A stretch of 64,000 nt of DNA from Cryptosporangium aurantiacum (GCF_900143005.1 NZ_FRCS01000026.1:1-64000), one strand, 5' to 3'. Positions 42,895 through 52,724 are shown, counted from the stretch's first letter. The notes: generated by a model from the sequence alone, not told the origin. A program made the numbers and translations.

Positions 42895-44027
42895 CGGAGC
42901 CCACCTGGCGCTCGGCCCGCTTGGCGCTGGGCACCGCATCGGCGCTCGGACTCGGCCGGTTCGCCTACGGATTAGTACTGCCGAGCATGGCCGAGCAGTT
43001 GCATTGGGACCTGGCCCGGGCCGGAGTGATGACGACCGCGAATGGGCTCGGGTACCTCGCCGGCGCGCTGGTCACGGGGGCGCTGGCGAGGCGGCTGGGC
43101 GTCGCCGGGACGTTCCGGCTCGGCATGGTGCTGTGTGCGGTCGCCCTGGCCGCGACCGCCGCGACGGTCTCCTATCCAGGGCTGCTCGCTGCGCGGGTAC
43201 TGGCCGGCGTCGCCGGAGCGCTGGTATTCATCGCCGGTGCGGTGCTCGCGCCGACCACCGTGTACTTCGCCGGCGCCGGACTCGGGATCGTGCTCAGTGG
43301 CGCGCTCGTCCCGTCACTGTTGGACCACCATCCGGAACGCTGGCCGCTGGCTTGGGTAGGACTCGCGGCGGGCGCCGGTCTCGCGGCAGCGGTGAGCTGG
43401 ACCGCCGTCCGACCGACGTCGCCCGCGCCCGGCGGAGCCACCATCACGGTCCGCCGCCTCTGGCCCCTCGCGGTCGTCTATTTCCTGTTCGCGGCCGGGT
43501 ACATCGCGTACATCACGTTCCTGTCGGCGTACCTGGTCGGCCGAAACGCCTCAACCACACAGACGACGCTCACCTGGATCGTGCTCGGGCTCGCGGTGAT
43601 CGCCGCACCCAGCCTGTGGCAGCGTCCGATCAGCGCATGGCCGGGCGGGCGCGTCCTCGCCGTGCTACTCGGCGTCATCGCCGGCGCGGCCGGAGCCGTG
43701 CTGCTTCGCCCGGGCTCCGCAGTCGTGATCGTGTCCGCGCTCGCCTACGGAGCGACGTTCATGGCCGTGCCCGCTGCGGTCACCGCGCTGGTGCGCGCGG
43801 CTACCCCGTCCGACCGGCTGGCCGGCACATTGGCCCTCTTCACGGTCGTCTTCGCGGTCGGTCAGATGGCCGGTCCCTGGCTGGCAGGGGAGGTGGCCGA
43901 CCGCACGACCGCCGACGCCACTCTCGGGTGGACCGTCGCGCTGTGCGGCGCCGGTGCGCTCCTGGCCGCGATCTCCGTCAGACCGGCTGGATGCCGTCAA
44001 GCCCGCGGCCCGCTCGTCGGCCGTTGA
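42891..44027 (+). CDS. YbfB/YjiJ-family MFS transporter
   Basis: The protein has 378 residues from GTG 42891. The opening LALGTASALGLGRFAYGLVLPSM and ANGLGYLAGALVTG are the signature of YbfB/YjiJ transporters, followed by about 12 helices. It is translationally coupled to the hydrolase and under the divergent TetR by position. Substrate unknown. A hairpin over the stop ends the operon. Confidence 0.9.
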   Translation: MTEPTWRSARLALGTASALGLGRFAYGLVLPSMAEQLHWDLARAGVMTTANGLGYLAGALVTGALARRLGVAGTFRLGMVLCAVALAATAATVSYPGLLAARVLAGVAGALVFIAGAVLAPTTVYFAGAGLGIVLSGALVPSLLDHHPERWPLAWVGLAAGAGLAAAVSWTAVRPTSPAPGGATITVRRLWPLAVVYFLFAAGYIAYITFLSAYLVGRNASTTQTTLTWIVLGLAVIAAPSLWQRPISAWPGGRVLAVLLGVIAGAAGAVLLRPGSAVVIVSALAYGATFMAVPAAVTALVRAATPSDRLAGTLALFTVVFAVGQMAGPWLAGEVADRTTADATLGWTVALCGAGALLAAISVRPAGCRQARGPLVGR

Positions 44028-44037
44028 ACGAGCGGGC
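44008..44037. terminator. Bidirectional hairpin over the MFS stop
   Basis: GCCCGCTCGT (44008-44017) pairs with ACGAGCGGGC (44028-44037) across a 10-base loop that contains the MFS stop codon. It lies between convergent genes (stops at 44027 and 44045). Confidence 0.65.
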
Positions 44038-44044
44038 GCGTCTG

Positions 44045-45106
44045 CTACCTCTTGGTGTCGCGGACGCGGTCTACCACCGCTCGCTCGATCACCGCGACGG
44101 AGATGGTTGCCGCCCGGCTCTCGGTCCGCGTTCCGAGGAGCGAGTAGGTCTTCGCGTCGAAGATCCATTCCATCTCGTATACCGGATCCAGGCGGGACTG
44201 CGTTCCGCCTTCGGACGGCAGAGCGGCGAGCGCGGTACTCCGCCGGACCACACCGATACCGTGCCGTCCGGCCGCGTCCACGGCGTCCGGCACCAACTGG
44301 ACGCCGGGGATCTGGGCCGCCGCTCGGTACAGCGCTGCGCCCAGCGCCGGCGGCAGCGGACCGTGGCGGACCAGGTCACCGATGATGGTGAATGCGGCCT
44401 GATCCATGTCGACTACCGCGTCCGGCTTGCTGCCTTCGGTCTGGGCGACTGCAGCGCGGATTCGGGCGAGCAGCACGTCGGGATCGGTGGGGAGGGTGGT
44501 CAGGTACTTGTACGTCGGCGACTCGAGGTTCGGTTCGGGGTTTGCCGCAGTCGGCCCGCCCTGACGGTGACCGCGCTTGTCGGCACTGATGTTCCAACCC
44601 GGCTTGCTCCCGTCCGCCGACTCCCAGTACTGGGAGTCGTCGTCGATCGTCGTTGGCTGACCGTCCGACTTTCGACGGGCGAGAATGGAGCGCACTTTCA
44701 TCTCGGTGTAGATGAACTGGTCGTCGCGCACGGACACCGAAGTCCGGTCGGTCACCCACGAGACTTCCCTGAGCAACATCGGGGCGTCGGAGGGCCGGGC
44801 ATGGCTGGGCTGGGCCTGGATGGTCGAGTCCGGAGCGCGCTGGGCACCGCGATCGGAGGAGCCGACAACAACGCCCGCACCGACCGCGGCGGCGACACCG
44901 ATAGCGGCCACACCGGCGAGTGCGGGACGCAGCGAGCGACGGCCGGCGCGGCCATGCCGGAGCCCGGCCGCGGACACGTTAGCGCTCTGCAGGGTTGCGT
45001 TCTGCACCGCGTGCCGCATCCGTTGGACGGCGTCCGGTGGCGGTTCGGTCAGATCGCGGCGGATCTCGGCGAGCAACAACTCGCCCCCATTCAGCTGGTT
45101 GTCCAC
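44045..45106 (-). CDS. CU044_5270-family membrane protein (sigma-factor partner)
   Basis: The protein has 353 residues from GTG 45106 with GAAAGGA before it. A cytoplasmic N-terminus (LAEIRRDLTEPPPDAVQRMRHAV) leads into one transmembrane helix (LAGVAAIGVAAAVGAGVVVG) and a ~270-residue outer domain (YTEMKVRSILARR, YEMEWIFDAKTYSLLGTRTE). This matches CU044_5270 proteins, which sit directly after an ECF sigma gene and are thought to act as membrane anti-sigma or signal partners. Role inferred from family and context. Confidence 0.85.
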   Translation of the reverse strand: MDNQLNGGELLLAEIRRDLTEPPPDAVQRMRHAVQNATLQSANVSAAGLRHGRAGRRSLRPALAGVAAIGVAAAVGAGVVVGSSDRGAQRAPDSTIQAQPSHARPSDAPMLLREVSWVTDRTSVSVRDDQFIYTEMKVRSILARRKSDGQPTTIDDDSQYWESADGSKPGWNISADKRGHRQGGPTAANPEPNLESPTYKYLTTLPTDPDVLLARIRAAVAQTEGSKPDAVVDMDQAAFTIIGDLVRHGPLPPALGAALYRAAAQIPGVQLVPDAVDAAGRHGIGVVRRSTALAALPSEGGTQSRLDPVYEMEWIFDAKTYSLLGTRTESRAATISVAVIERAVVDRVRDTKR

Positions 45107-45130
45107 GAGTTGGGTCCTTTCGGAGAGGGT

Positions 45131-45706
45131 CTAGACAGAGGGCGCGTAGTGATCCGGCAACGCGTCGCGTAGGCGCGCCTTGGCACGGTGGAGTCGTGAG
45201 CGGACAGTGCCCGGCGGCAGCTCGAGTGCGGCGGCCAGTTCGGGATAGTCCATGCCGGCCCAGACATGGAGCAGCAAGACGTCACGCTGCGTGCTGGGCA
45301 TTGCGGCCAGCACGCCCGCGATCGACCGGACGGCCGCTTGCGCATCGATGCGCTCGCCGGCGCGATCGACGAACGGTTGGCTCGCCTGGCGCGCGAGCGG
45401 ATCAGTACCGGCGCGGGCGAATGCCCGCCAGGCTCTCGCCTCGGACCGACGCGACCTCCTTAGCAGGTTGGTCAGGATCCCGAATAGCCACGGCCGTGCG
45501 CTGGCCGCCGACGTGTCGTACCGGCTCCGCGCCGTGAAGGCGGCCAGGAACGCCTCGGCCACCAGGTCTTCGGCGGCCTGTGGGCCGACGCGACGGGCGG
45601 CATAGCCGTAGAGCTGGGCGGAGTACCGCTCGAACAACTCCCCGAACCACTCCGGCGGGCCGGTAATGAGAGCCGCGTCGGTCCGGTCACTGAGGGAGAG
45701 GGGCAC
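45131..45706 (-). CDS. ECF RNA polymerase sigma factor
   Basis: The protein has 191 residues from GTG 45706 (GGAGGG site), preferred over TTG 45718. The sigma-2 region has LFERYSAQLYGYAARRVGPQAAEDLVAEAFLAAF and ARPWLFGILTNLLRRSRR. Sigma-4 has LAAMPSTQRDVLLLHVWAGMDYPELAAALELPPGTVRSRLHRAKARL. It lies 24 bases before the CU044_5270 gene, its likely regulator. No consensus autoregulatory promoter was identified. Confidence 0.93.
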   Translation of the reverse strand: MPLSLSDRTDAALITGPPEWFGELFERYSAQLYGYAARRVGPQAAEDLVAEAFLAAFTARSRYDTSAASARPWLFGILTNLLRRSRRSEARAWRAFARAGTDPLARQASQPFVDRAGERIDAQAAVRSIAGVLAAMPSTQRDVLLLHVWAGMDYPELAAALELPPGTVRSRLHRAKARLRDALPDHYAPSV

Positions 45707-45931
45707 GGCACCCTCCAATGTCTGGGTTCATGCCCGGTTGTTCACCGCAGAGCCTGCCGAGGTTCCGCCCAGTTTGCGGCGCCGCACGCGACTAGGGCAC
45801 CTGCCTCGACCCCGTCCACCCCGCCTAACGGCGGACTATGGCACAGGTCACATTCTCGGACGTCGAGCGGGCGTATCCGGCTCCGACACCCTGCTGAGAC
45901 GAGTTCGTCGCAATCCTTCTGGAGGTTCACG

Positions 45932-46534
45932 ATGTCGGACACCACCTGCCACATGTCGATCTCGCTGGACGGCTTCGTCGCCGGGCCCGACCAGAGCCGC
46001 GAGCAGCCCCTGGGCAAGCGAGGGCTGGAGTTGCACGGCTGGCACATCGGCGACCCGCGGGCCAACGACGCCGACAAGATCGCGAACGAGTGGCTCATGC
46101 GCCCGCGAGGCGCGTACGTGATGGGTCGCAATATGTTCGGCCCGATCCGCGGGGACTGGGACGAGGAATGGACCGGGTGGTGGGGCACCGAGCCGCCGTA
46201 CCACGCGCCGGTGTTCGTGCTGAGCCACCACGCACACGACCCGATCCGGATGGACGGCGGGACCACGTTCCACTTCGTCACGGAGGGCTTCGACGCGGCC
46301 TACTCCGCAGCGCGTCAGGCCGCAGGCGACAAGGGCGTGGACATCGCCGGTGGGGCCTCGACCGTCCGGCAGGCACTGACCGCAGGTGTGATCGACGAGC
46401 TCACCCTCGACGTCGCACCGGTCCTGCTCGGTTCCGGCGAGCGCATCTTCGACGGCGTCGAATCGTTCGGGTTCGAACCCGTCGAGGTGCTTCACTCACC
46501 GCTGGCCACCCACATCCGATACCGCCGCCGCTGA
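45932..46534 (+). CDS. Dihydrofolate-reductase-fold (RibD C-terminal) protein
   Basis: The protein has 200 residues; TGGAGG precedes ATG 45932. CHMSISLDGFVAGPDQSREQPLG, YVMGRNMFGPIRG, VFVLSHHAHDPI, DIAGGASTVRQALTAGVIDELTLDVAPVLLGSGERIF are the standard blocks of this family, found in many soil actinobacteria. It probably binds NADPH; its substrate is unknown and it is not a true folate enzyme. Confidence 0.9.
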   Translation: MSDTTCHMSISLDGFVAGPDQSREQPLGKRGLELHGWHIGDPRANDADKIANEWLMRPRGAYVMGRNMFGPIRGDWDEEWTGWWGTEPPYHAPVFVLSHHAHDPIRMDGGTTFHFVTEGFDAAYSAARQAAGDKGVDIAGGASTVRQALTAGVIDELTLDVAPVLLGSGERIFDGVESFGFEPVEVLHSPLATHIRYRRR

Positions 46535-46664
46535 CCACCCACTTCCTGGACGAGACCGACACCGGCGGCCGGATCGACCAGCAGGGCGAGGCGCTCACGA
46601 TCCGCGTCCCCGAAGGCGCGCGTCTGGTGCCCGAGCAACGCGGCAATGGCTGTATCGGACGACC

Positions 46665-47093
46665 TCAGCGCCACCGCTCGCCAGGGGCGAGGACGTACTT
46701 CCGGTAGACGTAGGGCCACGGCACCACCGCCAGGAAGATGACGACGAGAAGGCACGAGGCCGTGTACCCCCACGTCTCGTCGTCCATCCGATCGGAGAGC
46801 CACGCGGGCAGGGCCACCGCGCTCAGCCAGATCACCTTCCAGGCCGACTCGAACAGGAGGAGCGGGAGCATCTTCACGGGGTAGCGAAGGCCGACGAACG
46901 ACAGGAGAGATAACGCCGCCAGGATGCAGTAGACGAGGCTCTCGGTCCCTCTCCAGGACGAGTCGTGGACCAGGACGACAGGCCACGTCTCGATCGCGAG
47001 ACCGAACGCGAGCAGGGAGTATCCGAAGCGCAGCGCGTAGAGGCGCGGCACCGACACGTCGATATCTTCCACCGGGGCAGCAGTCGTGGTCAT
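46665..47093 (-). CDS. Small four-helix membrane protein
   Basis: The protein has 142 residues. Four hydrophobic segments are seen (FGYSLLAFGLAIETWPVVL, YCILAALSLLSFVGL, MLPLLLFESAWKVIWLSAVALP, ASCLLVVIFLAVVPWPYV). The conserved-looking YPVKMLPLLLFESAWKVIW block recurs in actinobacterial hypothetical proteins. It is divergent from the LuxR gene with 74 bases between starts. Function unknown. Confidence 0.75.
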   Translation of the reverse strand: MTTTAAPVEDIDVSVPRLYALRFGYSLLAFGLAIETWPVVLVHDSSWRGTESLVYCILAALSLLSFVGLRYPVKMLPLLLFESAWKVIWLSAVALPAWLSDRMDDETWGYTASCLLVVIFLAVVPWPYVYRKYVLAPGERWR

Positions 47094-47167
47094 GGGCCAA
47101 CGGTAGAAAGAACGCGGTTGACGCTCATCAGTGGAAGTACTGAGCCGGTACTGAGTACCGTCGTGTC

Positions 47168-49402
47168 GTGGTCACCCGCAGTCGACGATCGGGCAACCTC
47201 CCCGCCGAGGCCACGAGCTTCGTCGGTCGCCGCCGAGAGCTGGCCGAGGCGAGGAAGAAGCTGGCCGACGGTCGTCTGGTGAGCTTGGTCGGGCCCGGTG
47301 GCGTGGGCAAGACGCGCCTCGCGATCCGTCTCGCCACCGATCTCGCCCGCAGGTTCCGGGACGGCGCGTGGCTGGTCGAACTCGGTAAGCTGCGCGATCC
47401 GGCGCTGGTGACCCACACCGCGATGGCGGCCCTCGACCTGCGCGACCAGGCCGCCTCCGAACCGCGTGAGCTGCTGCTACGGCACCTCCGCGACGCCGAG
47501 CTGCTGCTCGTCGTCGACAACTGCGAACATCTGCTCGACGCCGCGGCCGAGCTGGTCGGCGAGGTGCTCCGGGCGGCGCCGGCGGTTCGAGTGATCGCCA
47601 CCAGCCAGGCGCCGCTCCGGGCTGCCGGGGAACACGTGCTGCCGGTGCCGCCGTTGTCGCTCCCGGCGGACGATCCGCTGGAGCGTCTGCGCGAGAACGA
47701 AGCGGTTCGGCTTTTCGTCGAGCGCGCAGCGGCGGCGTCGGGCGACTTCGAGCTCACCGACGCCAACCGGGCGGCCGTGGTGGACCTGTGCCGACGCCTC
47801 GACGGGTTGCCCCTGGCGATCGAGCTGGCGGCGGTCCGGACCCGGGCGCTCGCCCCCGCACAGATCCTCGACCGGCTGCACGACCGGTTCGCGCTGCTCG
47901 CCGGCGGCACCAGGGCGGCCCTGCCGCGCCACGAGACGCTGCGCACGACCCTCGAGTGGAGCTACGACCTGCTGACTTCCGCCGAACAGACGCTGTTGTC
48001 CCGGCTTTCGGTGTTCGTCGGCCGGTTCACGCTCGACGACGTCGAGGCGGTGTGCTGCTTCGGTAGCGTGCCGGCGGCGCAGAGCGTCGAACTGGTGTCC
48101 TCGCTGGTCGACAAGTCGCTGCTGCAGCGAGAGCATGCTGCGGGCACGACCGTCTACCGCCTGTACGAGACCATGCGCGAGTACGTCGGCTCGACGCGTT
48201 CCCCGGATGGCCTCGAACAGCGCTGGGCGGACCACTACCTGCGGCAATGCGCACAATTCGGTGCCGAGGGCCGGTACCGGCTGGTGGAGTGGCTGACGTG
48301 GATCGAGCCGGAGATCGACAACGTCCGGGCTTTGCTGCGGGCGTTATCCGACGACGTGCGCGGCATCGCTCTGGCCACCAGCCTGACCTGGTACTGGATC
48401 ACCCGCGCCACGACCGAGGGCGTCCGATGGCTCGACGAGTTGGCTCCCGCGGCGGCGTTGCCGTGGACCTACTTCGCCCGGGGCTTCCTGGCCGTGCTGC
48501 AGAGCGACCCGGTCGTCGCCGTGCCGGTGTTGGAGCGTGGCCTGCTAGCCGCTCGCGGGGCCGGGCAGCCGGACGTCCTGTGCCAGCTGCTCGGCATGGC
48601 GGCGATCGCGGCGCACATGGCAGGCGACCGTCCGTCCGCCCAACGGCTGCTCGACGAAGCGGTAGCCCTGTCCGCCGGCCAAGACGACGTCGGTGCCACG
48701 TTAATCGTGCACCAGGCGCGGACCCTCAACGCACTCGGAGACGGTGATCTCGACACCGCCCGTTCCGCGGCCGCCGACGGCGCACGGCTGAGTCGCCGGG
48801 CGGGCGATCTGTACAGCCTCACGATGATGCTGGTGAACCAGGGCTTCGCCGCGCTGCGCTCCGGTGACGCCGACGAGGCGGAGCGTCGGTTCGTCGAGGC
48901 GCTGCCGATCGCCCGCCGGGTAGACGACCGGGTCGCGCAGTGTTACCTGCTCGGCGGCTTCGGCGCGTGCGCCGCCTCGGCTCGCGACCCGCAGCGTGCG
49001 GCTCAGCTGCTCGGGGCCATGGACGGGCTGCGTGTCGAGGTGGGTGTGATCATCAACAGTGGAATGGCGCCCGCGCTGTCGTCGGCGACCGTATCGGCGC
49101 GGGCGGCTCTCGGTCCGGCGCGCTTCGAGTCGTCGCTACGCGACGGCCGGCGGATGAGCCGTGCCGACGCGCTGCGACTGGCGCTGCGCGAGGTAGCCGC
49201 CCCGAGCCCGAACGGTCCGTTGGGACCGCGCGAGGAGGACGTCGCCGGGCTGGTGGCCGAAGGCCTGAGCAACAAGGACATCGGCGCGCGGCTGTTCATC
49301 TCCGAACGCACGGTCGAGAGTCACGTGCGCAACATCCTGAACAAGCTGGGCTTCCACTCGCGTGCCCAGATCGCGAGCTGGGTCGCCGCCTCCGAGAGCT
49401 AG
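47168..49402 (+). CDS. Large ATPase transcriptional regulator with LuxR HTH
   Basis: The protein has 744 residues from GTG 47168. An N-terminal NB-ARC-type ATPase has LPAEATSFVGRRREL, P-loop GPGGVGKTRLA and Walker B LLLVVDNCEHLLDAA. A TPR-like helical middle (~400-650) and a C-terminal LuxR HTH (LGPREEDVAGLVAEGLSNKDIGARL, SERTVESHVRNILNKLGF) follow. Such regulators resemble MalT/AfsR-like STAND proteins that are switched by a ligand. Target and ligand are unknown; the divergent membrane protein is a candidate target. Confidence 0.92.
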   Translation: MVTRSRRSGNLPAEATSFVGRRRELAEARKKLADGRLVSLVGPGGVGKTRLAIRLATDLARRFRDGAWLVELGKLRDPALVTHTAMAALDLRDQAASEPRELLLRHLRDAELLLVVDNCEHLLDAAAELVGEVLRAAPAVRVIATSQAPLRAAGEHVLPVPPLSLPADDPLERLRENEAVRLFVERAAAASGDFELTDANRAAVVDLCRRLDGLPLAIELAAVRTRALAPAQILDRLHDRFALLAGGTRAALPRHETLRTTLEWSYDLLTSAEQTLLSRLSVFVGRFTLDDVEAVCCFGSVPAAQSVELVSSLVDKSLLQREHAAGTTVYRLYETMREYVGSTRSPDGLEQRWADHYLRQCAQFGAEGRYRLVEWLTWIEPEIDNVRALLRALSDDVRGIALATSLTWYWITRATTEGVRWLDELAPAAALPWTYFARGFLAVLQSDPVVAVPVLERGLLAARGAGQPDVLCQLLGMAAIAAHMAGDRPSAQRLLDEAVALSAGQDDVGATLIVHQARTLNALGDGDLDTARSAAADGARLSRRAGDLYSLTMMLVNQGFAALRSGDADEAERRFVEALPIARRVDDRVAQCYLLGGFGACAASARDPQRAAQLLGAMDGLRVEVGVIINSGMAPALSSATVSARAALGPARFESSLRDGRRMSRADALRLALREVAAPSPNGPLGPREEDVAGLVAEGLSNKDIGARLFISERTVESHVRNILNKLGFHSRAQIASWVAASES

Positions 49403-49443
49403 GCGCCTTGCCGGACTTCGCCTGGATCCCGCACGCTTGAGAT

Positions 49444-50094
49444 TCAGGCGCAGGAACCACTCCGCAGATACGCGAGAACCGCGAGGACGCGGCGGTGGCC
49501 GTCCTCGGACTCGGCCAGGTCCAGCTTGAGCATCACGTGCCGGACATGGCCCTCCACCGTGCGTTCACTCACCGTCAGCCGCCGCGCGATCGCCGGATTG
49601 TTCAGTCCCTCGGCCATCAGTCCCAGGACCTCCCGTTCCCGCGTGGATAGGCTCGCCAGCGGGTCGGCGTCGGCGCGTGCCGTCATCAGGGCGCCGACCA
49701 CCTCTGGGTCCAGCGCCGAACCGCCCTCGGCCACCCGCGTGGCCGCGGCGACGAACTCCCGGACGTTCAGCACCCGATCTTTGAGGAGGTAGCCGAATCC
49801 GCCGAGGCCAACCAGGTCCGCCGTGTGCGTCCGGTCGATGTGCCCGGAGAGCACCAGCACGCCGACCTCCGGCGACGTTCGCTTGATCGCCAGCGCGGTG
49901 CGCGTCCCCTCGTCGGTGTAGGTCGGTGGCATTTTGACGTCGAGAAGGACCAGGTCCGGATGCTCGTCCTCGATCGTCGGCAGTACCCGCTCGGCGTCGC
50001 CGAAGGCGGCGACGACCTCGTGCCCGCGATCCTGGAACAGACGCACCAGACCCTCGCGCAGCAACAGTTGGTCCTCGGCAATCAGGAGACGCAT
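49444..50094 (-). CDS. NarL-family response regulator
   Basis: The protein has 216 residues. The receiver has IAEDQLLLREG, VLLDVKMPPTYTDEG (phospho-Asp) and LLKDRV. The LuxR-type HTH has LSTREREVLGLMAEGLNNPAIARRL and SERTVEGHVRHVMLKLDL. Its start overlaps the kinase end by 13 bases, so the two are co-translated. Confidence 0.94.
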   Translation of the reverse strand: MRLLIAEDQLLLREGLVRLFQDRGHEVVAAFGDAERVLPTIEDEHPDLVLLDVKMPPTYTDEGTRTALAIKRTSPEVGVLVLSGHIDRTHTADLVGLGGFGYLLKDRVLNVREFVAAATRVAEGGSALDPEVVGALMTARADADPLASLSTREREVLGLMAEGLNNPAIARRLTVSERTVEGHVRHVMLKLDLAESEDGHRRVLAVLAYLRSGSCA

Positions 50095-51998
50095 GGCAGC
50101 CTCGCGATCACGCTCGTGCCGGCGCCCGGCTCGCTCTCCACCCGCAGCCGTCCTCCCTGGGCCGCGACCCGGTCGGCGAGGCCGCGCAGCCCGGTCCCGT
50201 CGGACGGACGTGCGCCTCCGGTGCCGTCGTCCCGGACCGTCAGAATCAGCTGCCCGTCCGCGTGCTCCGCGGAGAGGTCGACGCGGGTCGCGTCGGCGTG
50301 CTTCACCGCGTTGGTCAACGTCTCGCAGGCGACGAAGTACGCGGTCGCCTCGACGTCGGCGGGATACCGCTCCGGCCCGGCGCGCACCGTGACCGCCAGC
50401 GGCGTCCGTCCGGCCAGTTCGCGGAGCGCCACCCCGAGTCCCTCATCCAGCAGGGCCGGGCGGATGCCGTTGGCCAGCTCGCGCAGCTCGGCGATGGCGA
50501 CGGTGAGTTCGTTGACAGCGGCGTCGATCGCCCGAGCCACCGGCGAGTCGCCCAGCCCGAACTGGGTGTTGCGCAGCGCGAGCCCCACGCTGACGATCCG
50601 CTGCTGTGCCCCGTCGTGCAGGTCCTGCTCGAGGCGTCGCCGCTCGGCGTAGCCGGCCGCGACGATCCGGGTCCGGGACGCTTCGACCTCCGCGAGCTGG
50701 TGACTCACCTCCGCTCGCAGACGCGCGATCTCGATCGCGAGCCCTGCGCGGGCAACCGCCTCACCGAGCAGCCGTTCGGTCCCGTCGGCGGCGCCCGCGT
50801 GCTCGACGATCGCCAGCGGGACGCTTGCACGCTCGACGAGCAGTTCGGTGTCCCGGCGACCCACCGGCGCCGCCGCACGGGGCGGTAGATAGCGCAGCTC
50901 CAGCCCCGGTTGCGCCGTAACGTCGCGGAGCAGCTGTTCGAGGGCTTCGGGTTCGGCGCGTCCCGTCCGCAAGTCGTCCAAGAAAGTATCTACGCGGGCC
51001 AGCGCCTCGAAACGCGCGCGCCGGAAGCGTCGATCCACGAGGTCTTGAACGCGACCGCGGAGCGGTCGGAAAGCGACCGCGACGGTCAGGGTCGCACCGG
51101 CCGTCGCCCACGGAGATCGACTCCCACCGAGCACCGCTCCCAGGACCAGCACCGCCCCGAGATACGCGAGGGTCAGCAACACGGTCAGCGCACCATAGAC
51201 GACCGTGCGGTTGATGATCAGGTCGATGTCGTAGAGCCGGTAACGCAGGATCGCGACGCAGATCGAGATCGGAAGCAGCGGGACCACGAGCGCGATCGCC
51301 AGCCGCACCAGCCAGCTGTCGTGGAAGTAGAACGTCGCGAATGTGCCGGCCACCGCCTGCAGCGCCAGTGCGTACGCGATCCACTTCAGCTGCTGGCGCT
51401 CGACTCCGGCCGACCACCGGAACCGGACCACCACCGACCCGATCGCCGACAGCAGGCAGACGAGGAACAACGCCTGCCCGACGACGAAGGCCGGCTCGAG
51501 CCCGTCGATCGCGTGCGGATTCACGCCCACCACGAACGAGGGATCCGAGGCGTGGCTGAACGCCGACCCGAACGCGGACAGCCCAGCGCCCATCGCGCCG
51601 GCCCATACACCGGCCTTACGGAACCGGCTCAGCTCACGCCCGGTGGGAAACAGGATCACGAGGATCGCGGTGCATCCGATACCCAGATGGTTCGTCCAGT
51701 GCGCCAGCCACTCACTGGTCGCTGCCGCCGGCCAGGCGGGGTGGTACCCGTACCCTTCGGCGAACTCCACGAAGGCGGCGTCGAAGCCCATCGCGCACAG
51801 CACCCAGCCGATGGGATTGGACCGGCGATAGGTCACGACCAGCGCACCGGCCAGGCCGAGCGCGACGGCGTTCACCGGGTACAGCAGGGCGTCGAACGTC
51901 TCTTCGCGGCCCACCGAAATCGGCACCGAGGCAACCGCGATCAGACAGGTGAGGGCCAAGAACGCCGCTGGGAGGTCTCGCAGGCCCGTCCGTCGCAT
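50082..51998 (-). CDS. Membrane-bound NarX-type sensor histidine kinase
   Basis: The protein has 638 residues from ATG 51998; the frame is open to 52511 opposite another gene, which is rejected. Residues ~1-270 carry about 8 transmembrane helices. A GAF-like linker follows, then a HisKA_3 domain with RRLEQDLHDGAQQRIVSVGLALR, the N-box CETLTNAVKHA and the G-box VRDDGTGGARP. The segment LRYRLYDIDLIINRTVVYGALT is typical of this actinobacterial kinase group. It phosphorylates the regulator at 49444. Confidence 0.93.
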   Translation of the reverse strand: MRRTGLRDLPAAFLALTCLIAVASVPISVGREETFDALLYPVNAVALGLAGALVVTYRRSNPIGWVLCAMGFDAAFVEFAEGYGYHPAWPAAATSEWLAHWTNHLGIGCTAILVILFPTGRELSRFRKAGVWAGAMGAGLSAFGSAFSHASDPSFVVGVNPHAIDGLEPAFVVGQALFLVCLLSAIGSVVVRFRWSAGVERQQLKWIAYALALQAVAGTFATFYFHDSWLVRLAIALVVPLLPISICVAILRYRLYDIDLIINRTVVYGALTVLLTLAYLGAVLVLGAVLGGSRSPWATAGATLTVAVAFRPLRGRVQDLVDRRFRRARFEALARVDTFLDDLRTGRAEPEALEQLLRDVTAQPGLELRYLPPRAAAPVGRRDTELLVERASVPLAIVEHAGAADGTERLLGEAVARAGLAIEIARLRAEVSHQLAEVEASRTRIVAAGYAERRRLEQDLHDGAQQRIVSVGLALRNTQFGLGDSPVARAIDAAVNELTVAIAELRELANGIRPALLDEGLGVALRELAGRTPLAVTVRAGPERYPADVEATAYFVACETLTNAVKHADATRVDLSAEHADGQLILTVRDDGTGGARPSDGTGLRGLADRVAAQGGRLRVESEPGAGTSVIARLPCVS

Positions 51999-52134
51999 CC
52001 TCGAATCGTGACGACGGCGCGGTGGCCGGAACAACCGTGCCTGCACCTGTTCGCGAACGCGTACGCGCGCGGATGCCCGGTCCGGGGCGGCGGCCGCACC
52101 GTGGTGGAACACATCCGACTCTCGGGAGCCCGCG

Positions 52135-52707
52135 ATGAATCCACTACGGACCACAGCCATGACCGCCTTGGTCATCACCTCGCTCGGCGTCGTGTACACC
52201 ACGTTCTGCGCCGTCACCCAGAGAAACCTCTCGTTCGGCTGGCTCGCCCAAACGGTGCTCCATATCGGAGAACTGCTCGTCGTCGTGGCGCTCGCCGGTA
52301 CAGCCGACCGCAGCCTCGTCGTCCGGGCCGGGCTCGGTGCCGCCGCGATCGGACAGGGGATGCTCGCCCTCGCCGAGGTCGTCTGGACGGTCAACCCCGA
52401 TCTGGCCAACGTGCTGTTCGGCGTCGGGCCAATGGCTACCGGCATCGGAATGATCGTCGCCGGGATCGGCATCGCCCGCCGCTGGGACCGGCCCGCACCG
52501 CACCGGTTCACGCCCCTGGCCCTCGGGATCTACGTCTTTGCGGTGCTGACCCCGGTGCTGATCGGCAGCGGAGGGCCGCCAGCCCCGGCGGCCCTCTGGG
52601 CGATCGCCGGCTGGGACGTCCTGTGGGCCCTGGCCGCTGTCGGGGTGCTGCCTCCCAAATCGTCGGTCGAAACCGACTCGCCCAGAGTCGAGGCAGAACT
52701 GCGTTAG
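52135..52707 (+). CDS. Six-helix membrane protein of unknown function
   Basis: The protein has 190 residues with GGGAG before ATG 52135. About six hydrophobic helices are seen (TTAMTALVITSLGVVYTTF, LHIGELLVVVALAGT, MATGIGMIVAGIGIA, LALGIYVFAVLTPVLIG, ALWAIAGWDVLWALAAVGVL). It is divergent from the kinase gene, 136 bases away, so it may be a target of that two-component system. Confidence 0.75.
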   Translation: MNPLRTTAMTALVITSLGVVYTTFCAVTQRNLSFGWLAQTVLHIGELLVVVALAGTADRSLVVRAGLGAAAIGQGMLALAEVVWTVNPDLANVLFGVGPMATGIGMIVAGIGIARRWDRPAPHRFTPLALGIYVFAVLTPVLIGSGGPPAPAALWAIAGWDVLWALAAVGVLPPKSSVETDSPRVEAELR

Positions 52708-52724
52708 ATATCGACGCCCGACAC

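Noticed and set aside
43004-45172. Plus-strand frame of 722 codons
   Set aside because: Spans the MFS, CU044_5270 and sigma-factor region out of frame or antisense; extremely Arg-rich.
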